Below are positions 12,216 through 24,957 of a DNA stretch of 64,000 bases, piece by piece; within the stretch, counting starts at the first letter, position 1, and the number at the start of each line of letters is the position of its first letter. The position numbers were made by a program, and so were the translations under genes. The stretch lies in assembly GCA_027922465.2 (NCBI GenBank), contig BQMF02000181.1:620001-684000 (forward strand). The letters are read 5' to 3'. The notes beneath the pieces are model-generated. The model saw only the letters and a program-made list of their open reading frames with translations, was not told where the DNA came from and ran no database searches. This DNA comes from Turritopsis dohrnii. Lineage: Eukaryota > Cnidaria > Hydrozoa > Anthoathecata > Oceaniidae.

Positions 12216-15200
12216 ATGTTACCAGAAATGAATCTGATTGGTTTATGTATTCTGCTGGCATTGTCTGTTTCGTTTGGTATGTATGGTCATTGTATCATTG
12301 TATTCTTATTGGTTAGATGGCTGCCATCTGTGATTTCCAGTTACGATTTGATTCCATCAAAATTCTTATGTTTGTTTCATGAAGTTTTCTCTTACTGATC
12401 AGGAAAACGACATCGTCATCACTATGGTAACGATGGCATCTTACCAAAGAAACACATCAGGCATAAATACTTCAGTGAGTTTAAATTCATTTTTAAAGTT
12501 TCTTAAAGTTTATCTTGGAGAGTTGAGTTTCCAGAATCCTACACCCAAAAACAGTTATTGGTAAGCCTGTCCCAAATAGACACCTACACGCTATTCAATA
12601 TTCTTTGTCAAACTCCTAACAATATCATTTTTGTTAAATGCAAACTGAATGTTATTTGATTGTAGGTAAACAATTCATGAGAAGCCGAAAAAAAGACGTC
12701 GCGGGCAGTGTACGAGACGATATCGAAAAGCGCATCCCTGAAAAGGAGTCGCTGATGTCGGATTCAATGGACGCGACGACGTTTGGTGGCGATTACGACA
12801 GCACAGATTACCCAATTTTATGGAGTAACGATGACGCAAGACAGGAGCAGGTATTGAAAAAAACAAAAGAGGAAGAGAGTGAAGAGGAGCCGCCAGCAGC
12901 CGCTCCGCCTCCACCAGGTGGCCCACATGCCCCATCGAAGGAAGTTCCAAATACTGTTTTGCCTAATCCAAATATATATGGGGGTTTTCCTGATAACGAT
13001 GTTTGGGGTAATTTTGAATTGCCAGCGCCCGATACGATTGATCACCTGAAACTAGCCTTGAAAATGAATCACCACAGGCCTAACTACGGAGGTAAGAGGC
13101 TAGTTGAAATGTGGAAACTTCAGCATTTACTTACTGTTATTTTTTATGATTTCTGTATCTGTAGGTGATCAAGCAAGTGATTCAGCTGATCAACTGTACA
13201 GCTACGAACACCATGCCTTACCGGAGTATGATGTGTTAGAAACGCCACCTTTCCAAGCGATTATGTGGCAGAATGCACAGTTGCAACAAGCCCTAAAAGG
13301 TGGCGGTAGACCAAGTGGTTGTGCACCGGGTATGGGTTCGTGTCCACCAGTAAACAACGAGGCAACGTGCCAGAACCTCCAACAGGCTTGCGTTGCTAAT
13401 GCACAACATCCTCAAGATTCAAAAGTGGATTATGAAGCTCCCTGTGCACAAAAGATATTGGAACTATTTGGGTGTGCCAAACCGGAGGAAGAAAAACCGA
13501 AGGAAAAGCCCAAAGAGAAACCGAAACCGAAACCGAAACCTATTCCAAAGAAAAAACCAAAAGAAGATAAACCTCCTGAGAAACCACCTCGACTTGGAGA
13601 ACAACTTACGTCGGAAGATAGTGGCTCTAAATTGAACGACCAAAAACTAAATGTTAAAGAGCTGACGGAAATATTGAGTAAAGCTCAAAGTGATCCAAAA
13701 GAATCTGCTAGCACACAAACTGATGTTGCGGCTAATAAAAACAATAACGAAGAATCTAACATTGTGTTGAAGAATGATGCCAGTGAGGCGTTTACTAAAA
13801 CGGAAAAACCGACTGTTGATTACAATTCCGACAAACACGTCGGATTGATGAATGAGGAAGAGTCGTTAGCGCTCATGACGGCAATAGGAAACGACCTACA
13901 GAAAAGTTTACAGGACAAATTTCATGGAGATGCCGACACACCTGAAGAAAACAAACAACACAGCTCACAGGATATTGTTTTGAGTTTTAGCGACAAAGAC
14001 AGACACGACAGTACCGCTGCGACTTCATTGAAACCAACTGCACACACGACAAATGACGACCAAAAGGAACTGACGTCATACTTTAGCACTGAAAACAAAA
14101 AACTGCCAAGTGAAGGTAGGGAGATCTCCTTAAATGATTCTCTTGCTCTCAGGCAATTTTTTGAATGGACCAAAAAACATAAGGACAGTATGATAAGTTT
14201 GACAACAAAACGACATTATGATACCAAAGAATTTGAGGAGGTACATGAGAAAAACGAATTATTCTATGATTAAGTCTATTGTAGAATACAAAACTTTGAC
14301 ACGGACAACACCACTCTCCAAAGCTAATACTGTTATTGTAGTTTCTTGTTTTGGGTCAAACCCCGATATTTTTGTCCAGCTTTCTTGATTGGGTACTAAT
14401 CTAATGTTGCTTTTAAATCTTGTTGTAGCCTTTACTATAATACGAATATGTCGCACAAAAATATAAAGGTGATTAATCTAACAAATTTATAATATATATC
14501 AGGGTGACCTTTTTTGGATTATTTTTCCCTTTTTCTTAGGGGCTGTTCGTATGGAGGTGAGCTAGCCCGGCTAACCGGGCCAGCTCACCTCCATATGAAC
14601 AGCCCCTTAATGAAGAACAAAAAAAAATCTAAATCTGTGGTATTGTTTAAAAAAGAATGTGTTTTGAAGATATCTTGGGAAGTGAAAGAAATTAGAACAA
14701 TTTGTGTGGATTTTTTAAAAAGGGTTGTTCAGAAAACAGAAAATTTAATCTTTAAATCAGATGCCATTAGGTATATAGTTGAACCTGCATGCGATGTATA
14801 CACACGAATGTAAAACTAGTTTCTTCGAGTAGGAGAGATTGGATTATTTCTGCCGATGTATAATTCTATAGTTTTAGACCTCTACTGAGAGATTTGGAAA
14901 CGTCAGTGCGTTTTCAAAGGGGCGGTACAAGGCGTTAATAATTTACTTCATAATAAAACACATTGAGAAAAAATAAACCGTTTAAAGCAACTAAATAGAT
15001 ATGTAACAAAACATAACAGTTTACATGAGTTTACATAATTGATATCTCTTATATAGGTTAGTAAAATGAGTTTTCAAATACTTCAACTTTGTTGTTTATA
15101 TAAGTGATTCTTAAACTTTCCTCGCTACGAAGGTCCGCTGAAAATTTAGGCAAATGCATAGAAGTCATGTTATGTTTACACGAAACTATCTTTGCTATAC

Positions 15201-18200
15201 ACTTTTACTTTAGTATCCAGCTTGATAGAGTTGTTTATGAATAAACCCCTCCCTACACGTACATCGTTTGAATAAACCCCTCCCTACACGTGCATCGTTA
15301 TAAACCCCTCCCTACACGTACATCGTTTGAAATAAACCCCTCCCTACACGTACATCGTTTGAAATAACCTTGTAAGGTGGCGATGCAAGAATACATATTG
15401 CGTTGAAATGGGTATAAAGTTTCAGAAATAATTAAAGCGGACTCGCGGATGACATGAAATTGCTGAAACATGTCCACCTCATTTTTTCAAACAAGACAAA
15501 CAAGCATGGTACCCAGATCTCTATCAAAAAGGCGAAAGAGCCTGGGTATTAAGTTGTACCATAAAGATGAGGAGTATTTAACAGATAAAATAAAGAAGAA
15601 ACAATTTTTGAAATGTTTCTACTTACGATTCAAAAGTTTTTTCTTTATAAGCAACCAAGGTTAGTAATTTGTTGCTAAGCAACCAAGGTCAGACCTTAGT
15701 AATTTGTTGCTAAGTATTAATTGAAAAAATATGTGTTTCCAGTCTTGAAAACCTTTGTGTAACTTGAAGTATCCAAGTACAAAGTCTAGGACATAGTATT
15801 TGTTTTGAATGTATACAGGAAGACACGGAGTAAAAAATTAACGGAACCGAAAACATAAGAACGGCGTTCCGAACGAAGTTCAAAGCTGTACTGCAACCTA
15901 GTGTAACCACCTAATGTAACAATTTTAAGAAATGTACTGTAGCTAGTGCTGCATGATTTCAAAATTTCATATTGCTTATTTATGTTAGGTCCTGTTTTAT
16001 AACTTGAATAAATAGGAGTAGATGCAAGAGGAGAAACATTCTAAAGATCTTATTCCACCACAGTCGTCTAAAAGTGAATGAGGCGCCATAAATGACATAA
16101 ATAAGCGCTGCCAAAACCAGAGATATGTAATATCCACTAGAATTCGAAATAGTAAGAAGAACAATATGTGAAAATCAAGAACAACAACATAGACGCTAGT
16201 ATTTCTTGCTTGTAGAGTCAGCAGATCATGGTGGTGAGCGGATGTATTCAGACTGGTCAAGTTGGACGAAATGTGGGTCAGGCTGCAAAAGAAGCGTCAT
16301 ATCTAGAAGAAGAAATTGTTTGAAATCAAACTGCGCTGGGCTTCTCATGGAGAGAAAATATTGTATTCTAAGCACCCGCTGCAAAATACGTAAATCCTTT
16401 CTTATATTTAATAAATGGTTTGCAGAAATGCCTCTCAAAATGCTACTACACGGTTTTTATACCAATTTTTGTAAGCCGCCTGGGCCTCAAATTTACTAGT
16501 GAAACCAACAACCACCACCCTAGGATCAAATTCATAGCACAACAATATTTCCGTTGATACAGTTTTGTTTACTTGAATTTAACGCAAGCATGTTTAACAT
16601 AACCAACTTTTCATTAGTCCTTCCCCGTGTAGCTTTAAAATACAAGTGGCGGTGATTTTGAAGCATATATTTCTGCTTTCTTAGCAAATATCAGTCCAAA
16701 GCATAAGCAGCAAACGGAGGCTGGTTTATTGTTGGTTATAAAAAGTGTTTATTCATTCTGAAGCATTGATATCCTTTCTCATCTTCATTTGTATTTTTCT
16801 AGCTGGCAAGCAGAAACCTTCCAAAGGCTATTCAGAAGCCAATAAAACAGTAGTTGGTAAATCTCAAGACCAGCCAACAAATGCTATCAAACAAGAAAAT
16901 AAAGATGAAAATCTCGTTGATGACATGTACAAGCAGGTAGTATCGCGTTTCACAGATAACGTCTTGAACGAAACGAAAGCAGCCGAGTTGAAACCGACGG
17001 AAGACGACGAAAATAACGCAAACGCAATCGCAAATCTTCTTCATGAAAAATTAGAAAAAGCTGAATCAACTGAAGAGGTTACAGCAGAACCAACTGCTGA
17101 AACAAAAGAAAACACCACATCAGATGGATCCTCTTCGAGTGTTACTTCAACCCAATCGCCTGAATGGGGCGACTGGACCGAATGCTCTAAAAGTTGTGGT
17201 GTAGGTTTCAAATCCAGGATACTTAAATGTGACGGTGATGCTTGTAAAAACGCCAAAGAGACGCATCAGAAGAAAAATTGCAGATTAAGAGCTTGTCAAG
17301 GTTAAGAGATTCATATTTTCATTTATACTTTTTCGTTTTTTCGAGAAGTTAGGTTTTTTGAACTTCTACCATACGTACTCATGTCAAATTTTAATGTGCT
17401 ATAAGCTATCTATGATCCAAGCCGTCTATAAGCTATCTATGATCCAACCCGTTAGCCGGTTGCGTACTGTTTTTCTTGCCAGATAGAGCAATGCATCTTA
17501 TGCATCTTATGTAGTGCTTACAAGTCTCAGCAGTTGGAAGAATTAACGTGGTCTTCCTTAAAGGATAAAATAATTTGGATATTTCATGATATCAGTTAGA
17601 TGATCTAACTAATTACAGTGAAATAAAGAACACATTTTCGATTTTGAAAGAGTTGATGAGTACAATTGCGTGTTTGTCAAGAGATTGCACTCATGCTTTG
17701 GTCATCCTTAAGAAAAGTATTGTTATTTGGGCTAGATGGTTTTCAAAGGAATGAAGAACAACACCGAACACTTTCTCTCTTTAAACATTTATGAGAAAGA
17801 GAAAGATCGTTCTGGTTCCGGCTGGTGCATACGCTTTCAAAATGGAGGGTTTTTTAATACTTACGAATTATTTCAAATTGCAACAAGAAGTATCGGCACC
17901 AGGTTGTACTCTCGAAATTAGCCGCCTAATTGCATTTCCCGAGATATTTTGTCTAGCAACCTTGTCTCAAGAAAAATCTAGCTAGAAAAATGTTTCATAA
18001 AAAATAGTCGATGATGTGGATGTCAGAAAACTGAGAATAATAAATAAACATTAAACTTTATAAACATGCGGAGAGGAAGACAAATACATGTCATAGCATC
18101 CATCATTGAACTATATAATTTAGTTTCTTCGCATCAAATATTTCGACATCTGTCATAATCATTATGTCAAAAATTTATATACATATATCCTTTTACTTAG

Positions 18201-18742
18201 ATAAACAAACAGAAGATAATTTAGAGAAAAATTGCTTAACGTTGCACAACGAATTTCGAAGACGACATGGCGCAGATTCATTGAAATGGTCAAATGAACT
18301 TTATCGTAAAGCCCTTGAAATAAGCGATAGAATAGCCTTGAAACAAATTCCACTCAGTAACATATCCAGGTACGAGCGACCAGGCTTGAGTTTGGCCATG
18401 GTGGACCTTTCAAATGTGTTGAATAACAAAACAGAGATAACACCATGTTCAAGAGCTGTCGAAACATGGTATGATCAAAAATTAAACTACAATTACGAAA
18501 GACCACAAATAAACTCTGACGATCGCGATTTCACGCAACTTGTGTGGAAAGGAACGAAGCGTGTTGGTATCGCTAAATCCTTGAGCTCCGACTGGAAGAC
18601 AGCTTATATCGCAGCAGTGTACGAACCACCAGGAAACATCGACTCCTACTATGACATGAAGAAAAACGCTTTGCCAGTGCAAAATAAAGAGGACGAGAAA
18701 ACAATGGAGTTTCTGGATAAGCTACTGATCAATAAAAAATGA
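12216..18742 (+). CDS. Secreted TSP1-TSP1-CAP protein, seven exons, 907 aa
   Basis: Exons 12216-12276, 12403-12474, 12666-13091, 13165-14115, 16216-16389, 16803-17300 and 18201-18742 join through six phase-1 introns and total 2724 nt. Residues 1-20 are a signal peptide (NLIGLCILLALSVSF). Next come a basic His-rich segment (GKRHRHHYG), an acidic/Pro-rich segment (EEEPPAAAPPPPGG), six cysteines at about 239-290 and a Lys/Pro/Glu tract at about 294-330. Two TSP1 domains follow: about 514-558 (YSDWSSWTKCGSGCKR) and 681-725 (EWGDWTECSKSCGVGF), each with six Cys. The CAP domain is about 728-907 (LHNEFRRRHGADSLKWS; DFTQLVWKGTKRVGIA; YEPPGNI), of the GAPR-1/PR-1 superfamily. By eye the four CAP cavity residues are replaced. 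Exon 4 could also read through to a stop at 14271-14273, giving a short form without TSP1 and CAP. A second in-frame Met lies at 12228. Confidence 0.75.
14539..14606. repeat. 68-bp near-perfect palindrome (foldback element)
   Basis: GGGGCTGTTCGTATGGAGGT reads inward to a centre at about 14572 and then back as its complement, ending CAGCCCC. Only a few positions mismatch, and the arms contain GAGCTAGCCCGGCTAACCGG. It lies in the long intron between exons 4 and 5 of the TSP1-CAP gene. A degenerate relative is at 44125-44181. The GC content is far above its surroundings. Confidence 0.85.
15240..15365. repeat. Minisatellite, about 31 bp x 4
   Basis: Four near-identical units of AATAAACCCCTCCCTACACG followed by TACATCGTTTG stand in tandem in intron 4 of the TSP1-CAP gene. 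One unit is shortened. Confidence 0.85.
17398..17450. repeat. 26-bp tandem duplication in intron 6
   Basis: CTATAAGCTATCTATGATCC plus AA(G/C)CCG occurs twice in direct succession. Confidence 0.7.
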
Positions 18743-21700
18743 TGGAGAGATAGTAGCTATTCAACTTTAGTGGAACGGGAATTATTTTGAGAGAAACACC
18801 ATAAAAGGTTTCCATATTAATCTTAACGCCTCGAGGGAAACAAACGCAAGGCCCCTATATTCAGACGAACCACTTGTTCGTTTGATGATAAACATATTTA
18901 TATGGCAAAGAGAGACTAAATTGGGCAAGTACAAAAATGATGTTAAGACTGTGATTTCCTCACAAAGTAGACACTATATATATATATCTATATATAATAT
19001 CATTATAAATGTTAATAAATAAAAAAAGCTTGACCATGAGCACTTCTTCAATAAACATCTCATTATGTACAACTGTCTTTGACGTAATGTTGATGTAGAA
19101 TATGGTGATTCTGCGTAACTCCTTAAAGTTATCTGGTCCTGATAATTCACATCTTTGATTCGCAATGCATCGTATGCATGTCAATATAATGATGGTGATG
19201 ACCAAACCTACAAATGGTGTTCAAGTATCCAGGCGATTTTATTTGCTTGTTTTTTCCGTAATAACACTAAATTACATTTCCTGTGAAACCCTAAAAGGAA
19301 TTCTCTTTTTCGCAACGGACCGTATCTCGTATGTTTCCCGTTGTCCTTGACGAAAACACATCTTTTTTCTACACGTTTCCTGAAAGCAACAGTAGAAGTA
19401 AATATCAGAAAGTAGCTATCTGTCAAGAACCTACATCTGGAATTAATTCAATCAAATTGCAGGCTCAATCTTCAATCGCGGGAAAAATGTTTTCTTGTGG
19501 AATCTTGCCTTTATGATCAATGGTGTTCAGTGGAAAGCAAAACTAAAGACACTCGGCAGTGATGTTGAATGGATATTTGCAGGGACAGGCGAAGAAGTTA
19601 AAATTATTTAAGTTTTCTAGCGACCACGAAAATCTATACTCATTAGTAAATTCCTCCATTTGATAGAAAACTTGAGAGTTCAACTCAGACAAGTTGAATA
19701 TAAATTACCTTTGTATCATGACAAGTGATGAGAGGAAAAACGTTTTCATTAAGTCCTTTTGTTATGGTGATTGCCCTAATAATCCTGAGGATAAAAACCA
19801 GGCTTCCAATAACGTCAATAAAAAGTTTGTCATTTGAACTTGGTTTCCTAGTCTCTTCTTTGGAATCTCGAAGTTACAAAGCTGTCTTGAAACTACTTAT
19901 CATGTGACACGTTTTGAAATCGTGTACAGTTCCCTTGTGTGGAATATCAAAACTCTCTGTTGCACACAAAGCTCACTCACCTCCTTACCTCCGTTACAAA
20001 TTTCTTTAGACGTCTATTGAGGCAAATATACTCTTTAGTTTTATTAGATTGTAAGGTAAATTCTCCACGGCCAATCCACGTCTTCAAGAAAACAGCTGAA
20101 AGTTGAACAGTAGAAGACAAGTAAAATTTGTTAAAAACATTCGCCATATTTCATTATGTTTAAAAAGCAACAACAATTTTGTTACGTAAAAAGCTTTCCG
20201 GCTACGCCATCTTCAGTTACAAATGAATAGCCGAAAGCTTTTTACTTAACCAAATTGTTGTTGTTTTTTAAACAAGTACAATTTCTTTTTCTCTTTGCTT
20301 CAGGTTGTATTATGCTTCAGAGATTTTATAGACCGAATGTTTATTTTTGTTATGGGCGAGCTTTTATAGTTATGACTCCAATGGCCGAATAATAAACGTA
20401 CCAAAAGAATTCTTATTCAAAACTTGTTAGTGTTAGTCTGTTTTAAAGGATCCTGAGAACTAAATAATGGATAAAAGTGTATAGAGAGCATTTGATTACC
20501 TGGGAAGCGCGTAGAAAAATGGTCATATGGTCATAGAAAAATGTCCAACCTGCCCAAAAGCGTTTCTTTTGTAACATGCAACAATTATCGAGCAAAGAAC
20601 ACTAAATGGACAAAATAAGTGGAATGGGAATTTAGCATCACAAGCAAAGACGATGGACCGCTTAAAAATGATGAATGGAAAATCGCCTAAATGCTTGAAA
20701 ATATGACGTCACTTGGAAACTCACCTTGTTTCTTGACCTACTAAGTATTAGTTGACTCAATCGATGTTGAAGGCTTACTTTGAAACATTAATGATTCAGT
20801 CTCTATCAACAAACATGCACACGCAGCTCTGTAGGTTAGTCGAATACTCTTTATACACGCTCCATCTATTTAGTCACAATTGATAACAAAAATCTCATTG
20901 TTTAAATCGTAGGGAGCTATGAGAATACTTTTATTTCATGAGAAAACTCTCAGGTCTTGAGGTTTTTACTGCTATTTTTAACTTGGACTACCTAACAAAT
21001 GCTTGTCTGATGTACACACTATATGGGGATCATATCATGTGACGTCACATATGATGTTGAATAACCACTGCAGATTGGTTGGAATTTTGTCATGTGACCA
21101 AATAGTTGCTTAAAATCAATCTTACTATTGTCGTTGGGGTGACGTGCACAGGCTTTGATTTTGCCGTCGACGACTTCTAGAAAGCGTCGGGATGCTCTTG
21201 AGCTGATGCTGATGTACTAAATATAACAACAAAAATTTTAGAAGCCATATTTGGATAATGAAGGCAGTATTGTACTGCTTCACATGCACAGTATAGTATG
21301 TTCATTCGCCTCTGGTTGTGATTTATCATCAGTTTTTTCAAAGACAGTTTTGGAAACTAGTAATTGCATCTTAAACGAGTTATTCATATCGCACGCTTTT
21401 CCGGGGGTCCATATTCGTTTAATGTAAACCAACAGCCAACTGACACAAACTTAAATTATTCTACCATCGTTAGCGTTTATGGTGTAATTTACCGAACACA
21501 TAATATTAATATACTTATTGATAAAAATAAAGATGTCATCCAGTGGGCGAAGTTTTTAAAATTCACTGCAAAGGAGAGCACATTTATATGGAAATATACA
21601 CACTACTTCAAGAAAAATGCTCTCCGTCTGCAGGTTTTGTTTTAACTTAAGTTCACCCAAAAAGTATTTTTGCAGTTGAGTAGCTAAGCTGCCATTTATG

Positions 21701-24700
21701 TCAATTTCCGAACATCGAGACGTCAATTTTTGAGACATTCAAAAATTAAAAAGTTTCATTTTAAATTTTTCTCAAAAATTAAAATCTAAATCTTTACCAT
21801 ATTGCCTAACTTTACATTTGAAAGATAATAGGAGCCGGGTGTTAGCAGTAAAGTTCCTTAAAATTCTAAAAAGTTACTAAAAAGTTACTAGCTAAAACTT
21901 TAAAACTTGTTTTTTGAGATATCCCACTGGTGGAAAACAGGCAACTAGATCCTTAATAAACAAAGCCAGTGTAGTAGCTAACAAACGGGGTAATAAGACG
22001 TTTTGAACTGATAAGAAAAGCAACAACATATGTCAACATATATAAGTATTTTAAATTAGCATAAGTAACTTGTCCCATGTTTATGTAGGCCTATTTGATT
22101 AATATTCATTCCTTCATGAATTTGATTAAGCAAATGCACTTTAAAATGTTCCATGTACGAAACCTTCTAAAAATTCGAAGGCTGCGTTATTGCGTTATTA
22201 TTGGAGTCTTTCAGCCTCTAAATCTTAGAGTAACTGCCATTTCGGCCGGAGGAGGATTAGGAGGAGTAGCCCAAGCGTGTTTTAATACGGTAATCAGTTG
22301 CAGTTGAAAGGCTTTGCTTTCGCTGCTACCGTAATTAAGTAATCAGTTTCGGTGCTTCATTACAGGCTTATGACAAGCATGCTGTAAATCTATATGTATA
22401 AAATGACTTACCTCTGTGCGTGGTGCCTCAACAGATTGTACAGTTCTGATTATGCTGCAAGATAAAGAATTTTGAAAGTGAAGGATCTCAGTGTTAGTTA
22501 TAAATCAGTGCATGCTCAGGAAAGTTTCCTCTTGTGCCGTAAGAGATTTAATTGTGAATAAACCCTTCATTGCAGGACCAACATCAGTTAAAATTTATTC
22601 AATGTTTCAATGATCATCGAAATGTCATAAAAACGTTTGGCTTATTTTAGATCACACTAAGGAAACGAGTCCAATAAAAATTGTGATTTGTAATTTCCTG
22701 CAATATTTGATGTTAATTTGAATCATTCTCTATAAAGTATCAGTTTCAAAAGAATAGCAGCAAACACATAATTATTCATTAACAAAGTGTGCCGGGCCAT
22801 ATGATGAAAACGATGACCCAGATACAACATGAATTTCAGTAGAACAAGTAATCATCTCTACAAATCCGCGCTAAGCTCGGTTAACAATAAATTCCTGACG
22901 ATTTTTTTAATAGATATCGACCAAAGACACATTTTACACCTTCTCATAAAAGATAACGTTTTATCTAAACGAAATTCAATTGATGAAATTGACTATCGCA
23001 TCTATAAGATTTGTAAATAAATCCGCATTCTTCATTAGCAAGATTCATGATATTGACGGTGTAATGTGAAAACCATTTTTAGATTTGCTCGTGCCATTTC
23101 TATAATTGTACATTTCATGATAATGAGATAAACAGTAAGATTTGATAAGATTGTTTGCGCAAAAAAGGAGGTGTGAAAGCAGAAGTGTTTTTTTTATTAT
23201 TTGTTTTATTTGTTACTATTTTTTATGACCAAATTTCACAAATATGAAGAATAAATATTCTGACATTTTTGGAGTAAAATTAGCCATAATGAGCTGTTAT
23301 AATTATAAATAAAAGCAATGACATCCCTCGTTAGACCAATAGATCAAGCCAGTAAGATCTGAATACTAAAATGGTAAACAAAAGATCGACTGGTTCGTGG
23401 AGATTCCCTCAGAGAAAGTTCATTTTTCTCATGACTTTCTTTTTCTTATTCGTCTTTGTGTTGTTCCTTATTTGAGCATTTTTATCATATATAAGGGCGA
23501 TGTTAACGTTCTTGAGTTTTTTCCAGGTTTTTTTATTCAGTTTAGTGTATTCTTTATCGAGAAAAGAAAAAAAATCAATGTTTCATATTTCAAAAATGTT
23601 TCGATGTTCTAAAGTTACATTCTCACATAAACTAGTAATCGTTATGTTGTCATTTTGACTTCTATTGAAATAGTTACATTATGTTTTCGACATTTTTATA
23701 CTTATTTGCATCCTGTCAGATCCCTTGATGTGACATATGAAGGTTTGTCTGGATTAAATCGAGTTTTTTAGCTTCTCAAACCAATTAAGTAAATTTTTGT
23801 TCACAGGATGGAAATAAATGAATTTTCATAAAATTTTTACCATTTTAAAATTGTTCTTATTTGCATATGATGTGTCCTTATTTTTTTGTGACGTCAGAGT
23901 TTGAAAGTTGATTTCATATTTTTGCGAGGAAATTCAATATCCTTGTAAAAGCAATGATATCTTGTTTACCGAAAACATTTTCTTCCCCTTTTCCAAATAT
24001 TTTAGAAACTTGTTAGGAACCAAAACTTTAAACAAAAAAAGTTTTATACAAAAGAAGAAGTGAATTCTCTTGGTTTTGTTTGGCGTAAGTATACCAAGGT
24101 TTCCATAAAATTCCAACTTAATTCCCCAAGAACATTTCTCATTAATATTTGTATTAGCATAATTTGGTATTTCATTGTATTCTATTACAATCCTTCATAG
24201 GCAAATACTTTCCGACTTTAGTTTATTTCAGCATTTAACAACAATACGTAAATAGATTGTTTGTAAAGAAATTAGAAAACAAAAGGTCACAGTTTAGATT
24301 TGCAAACAAATGCAACAGTTGAATATTGAAACAAAATATGTACCAAAGAAAAAAAAACCACTCATCGAACATTTCAAGTCAGCTACATAGAAATTCCTCT
24401 CTATTGCGCATGCTTACTGCATCAAGATATGGCCAAACTTGTTAAGTTTCATTGATCGAAGTGAATAAAATGAAAATTGTGAAAGGGGCAAAAGACTCAC
24501 CTGAAAAAGGTAACAATGTAGTAGGCGTTCATATCTTCATGCATGTACGAGTTCTTCTGGCCTGTCAACACTGATCAATGCAATATTGTTAGCAGACCAT
24601 ATCAACAATAGATGAAAACAGTCAGGGGGTTACGCAAAAGTTAACCGTTAATGAGACATCAAAGGAATTTGATCTGAAAAGTGATTCAGCAAGATGCCTC

Positions 24701-24957
24701 AAGGAACAATAGGGAACACCGCCATATACAAAGTACGTGACGTTTTAGAGAATCGCTACTTAGACACTCCAGACATTGAAAGTAAATTTTGACATGTCAC
24801 GAAAGCAGTATGCTTTTGCCAGGGATTTTCAATATCATTTTAAAAGCAGCAGAAAATTTTTGACGGGTTGCAGTTACCTTTTTGAGAGGACAAGAAATCA
24901 GTAGATCAGATTTAAAGTAAGAATTTTGTAGAAGAATCTATCTTATACTACCTATGT
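18743..24957. other. Gene-poor AT-rich stretch
   Basis: No exon chain, domain or transposase motif could be supported here on either strand. Open frames are short and have AT-driven composition. AATAAATAAA at about 19014, downstream of the TSP1-CAP gene, could serve as its poly(A) signal, although AATAAA also occurs at 18731 just before the stop. There are (TA)n tracts near 18974 and 19,000. The one clear structure is the foldback MITE at 20159-20272. Confidence 0.5.
20159..20272. mobile_element. Foldback MITE, 114 bp
   Basis: The left arm (TTTAAAAAGCAACAACAATT, then GTAAAAAGCTTTCCGGCTA) is the inverted copy of the right arm (TAGCCGAAAGCTTTTTAC, then AATTGTTGTTGTTTTTTAAA). Only about 20 bp separate the arms. 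No coding capacity. Confidence 0.8.

Noticed and set aside
13647..14173. Antisense open frames rich in Phe/Leu opposite exon 4 of the TSP1-CAP gene
   Set aside because: They are complements of a Lys/Glu/Asn-rich coding exon and have no motif of their own.
15240..15365. CRISPR-like array
   Set aside because: Units are contiguous with no variable spacers and the genome is eukaryotic; it is a minisatellite.
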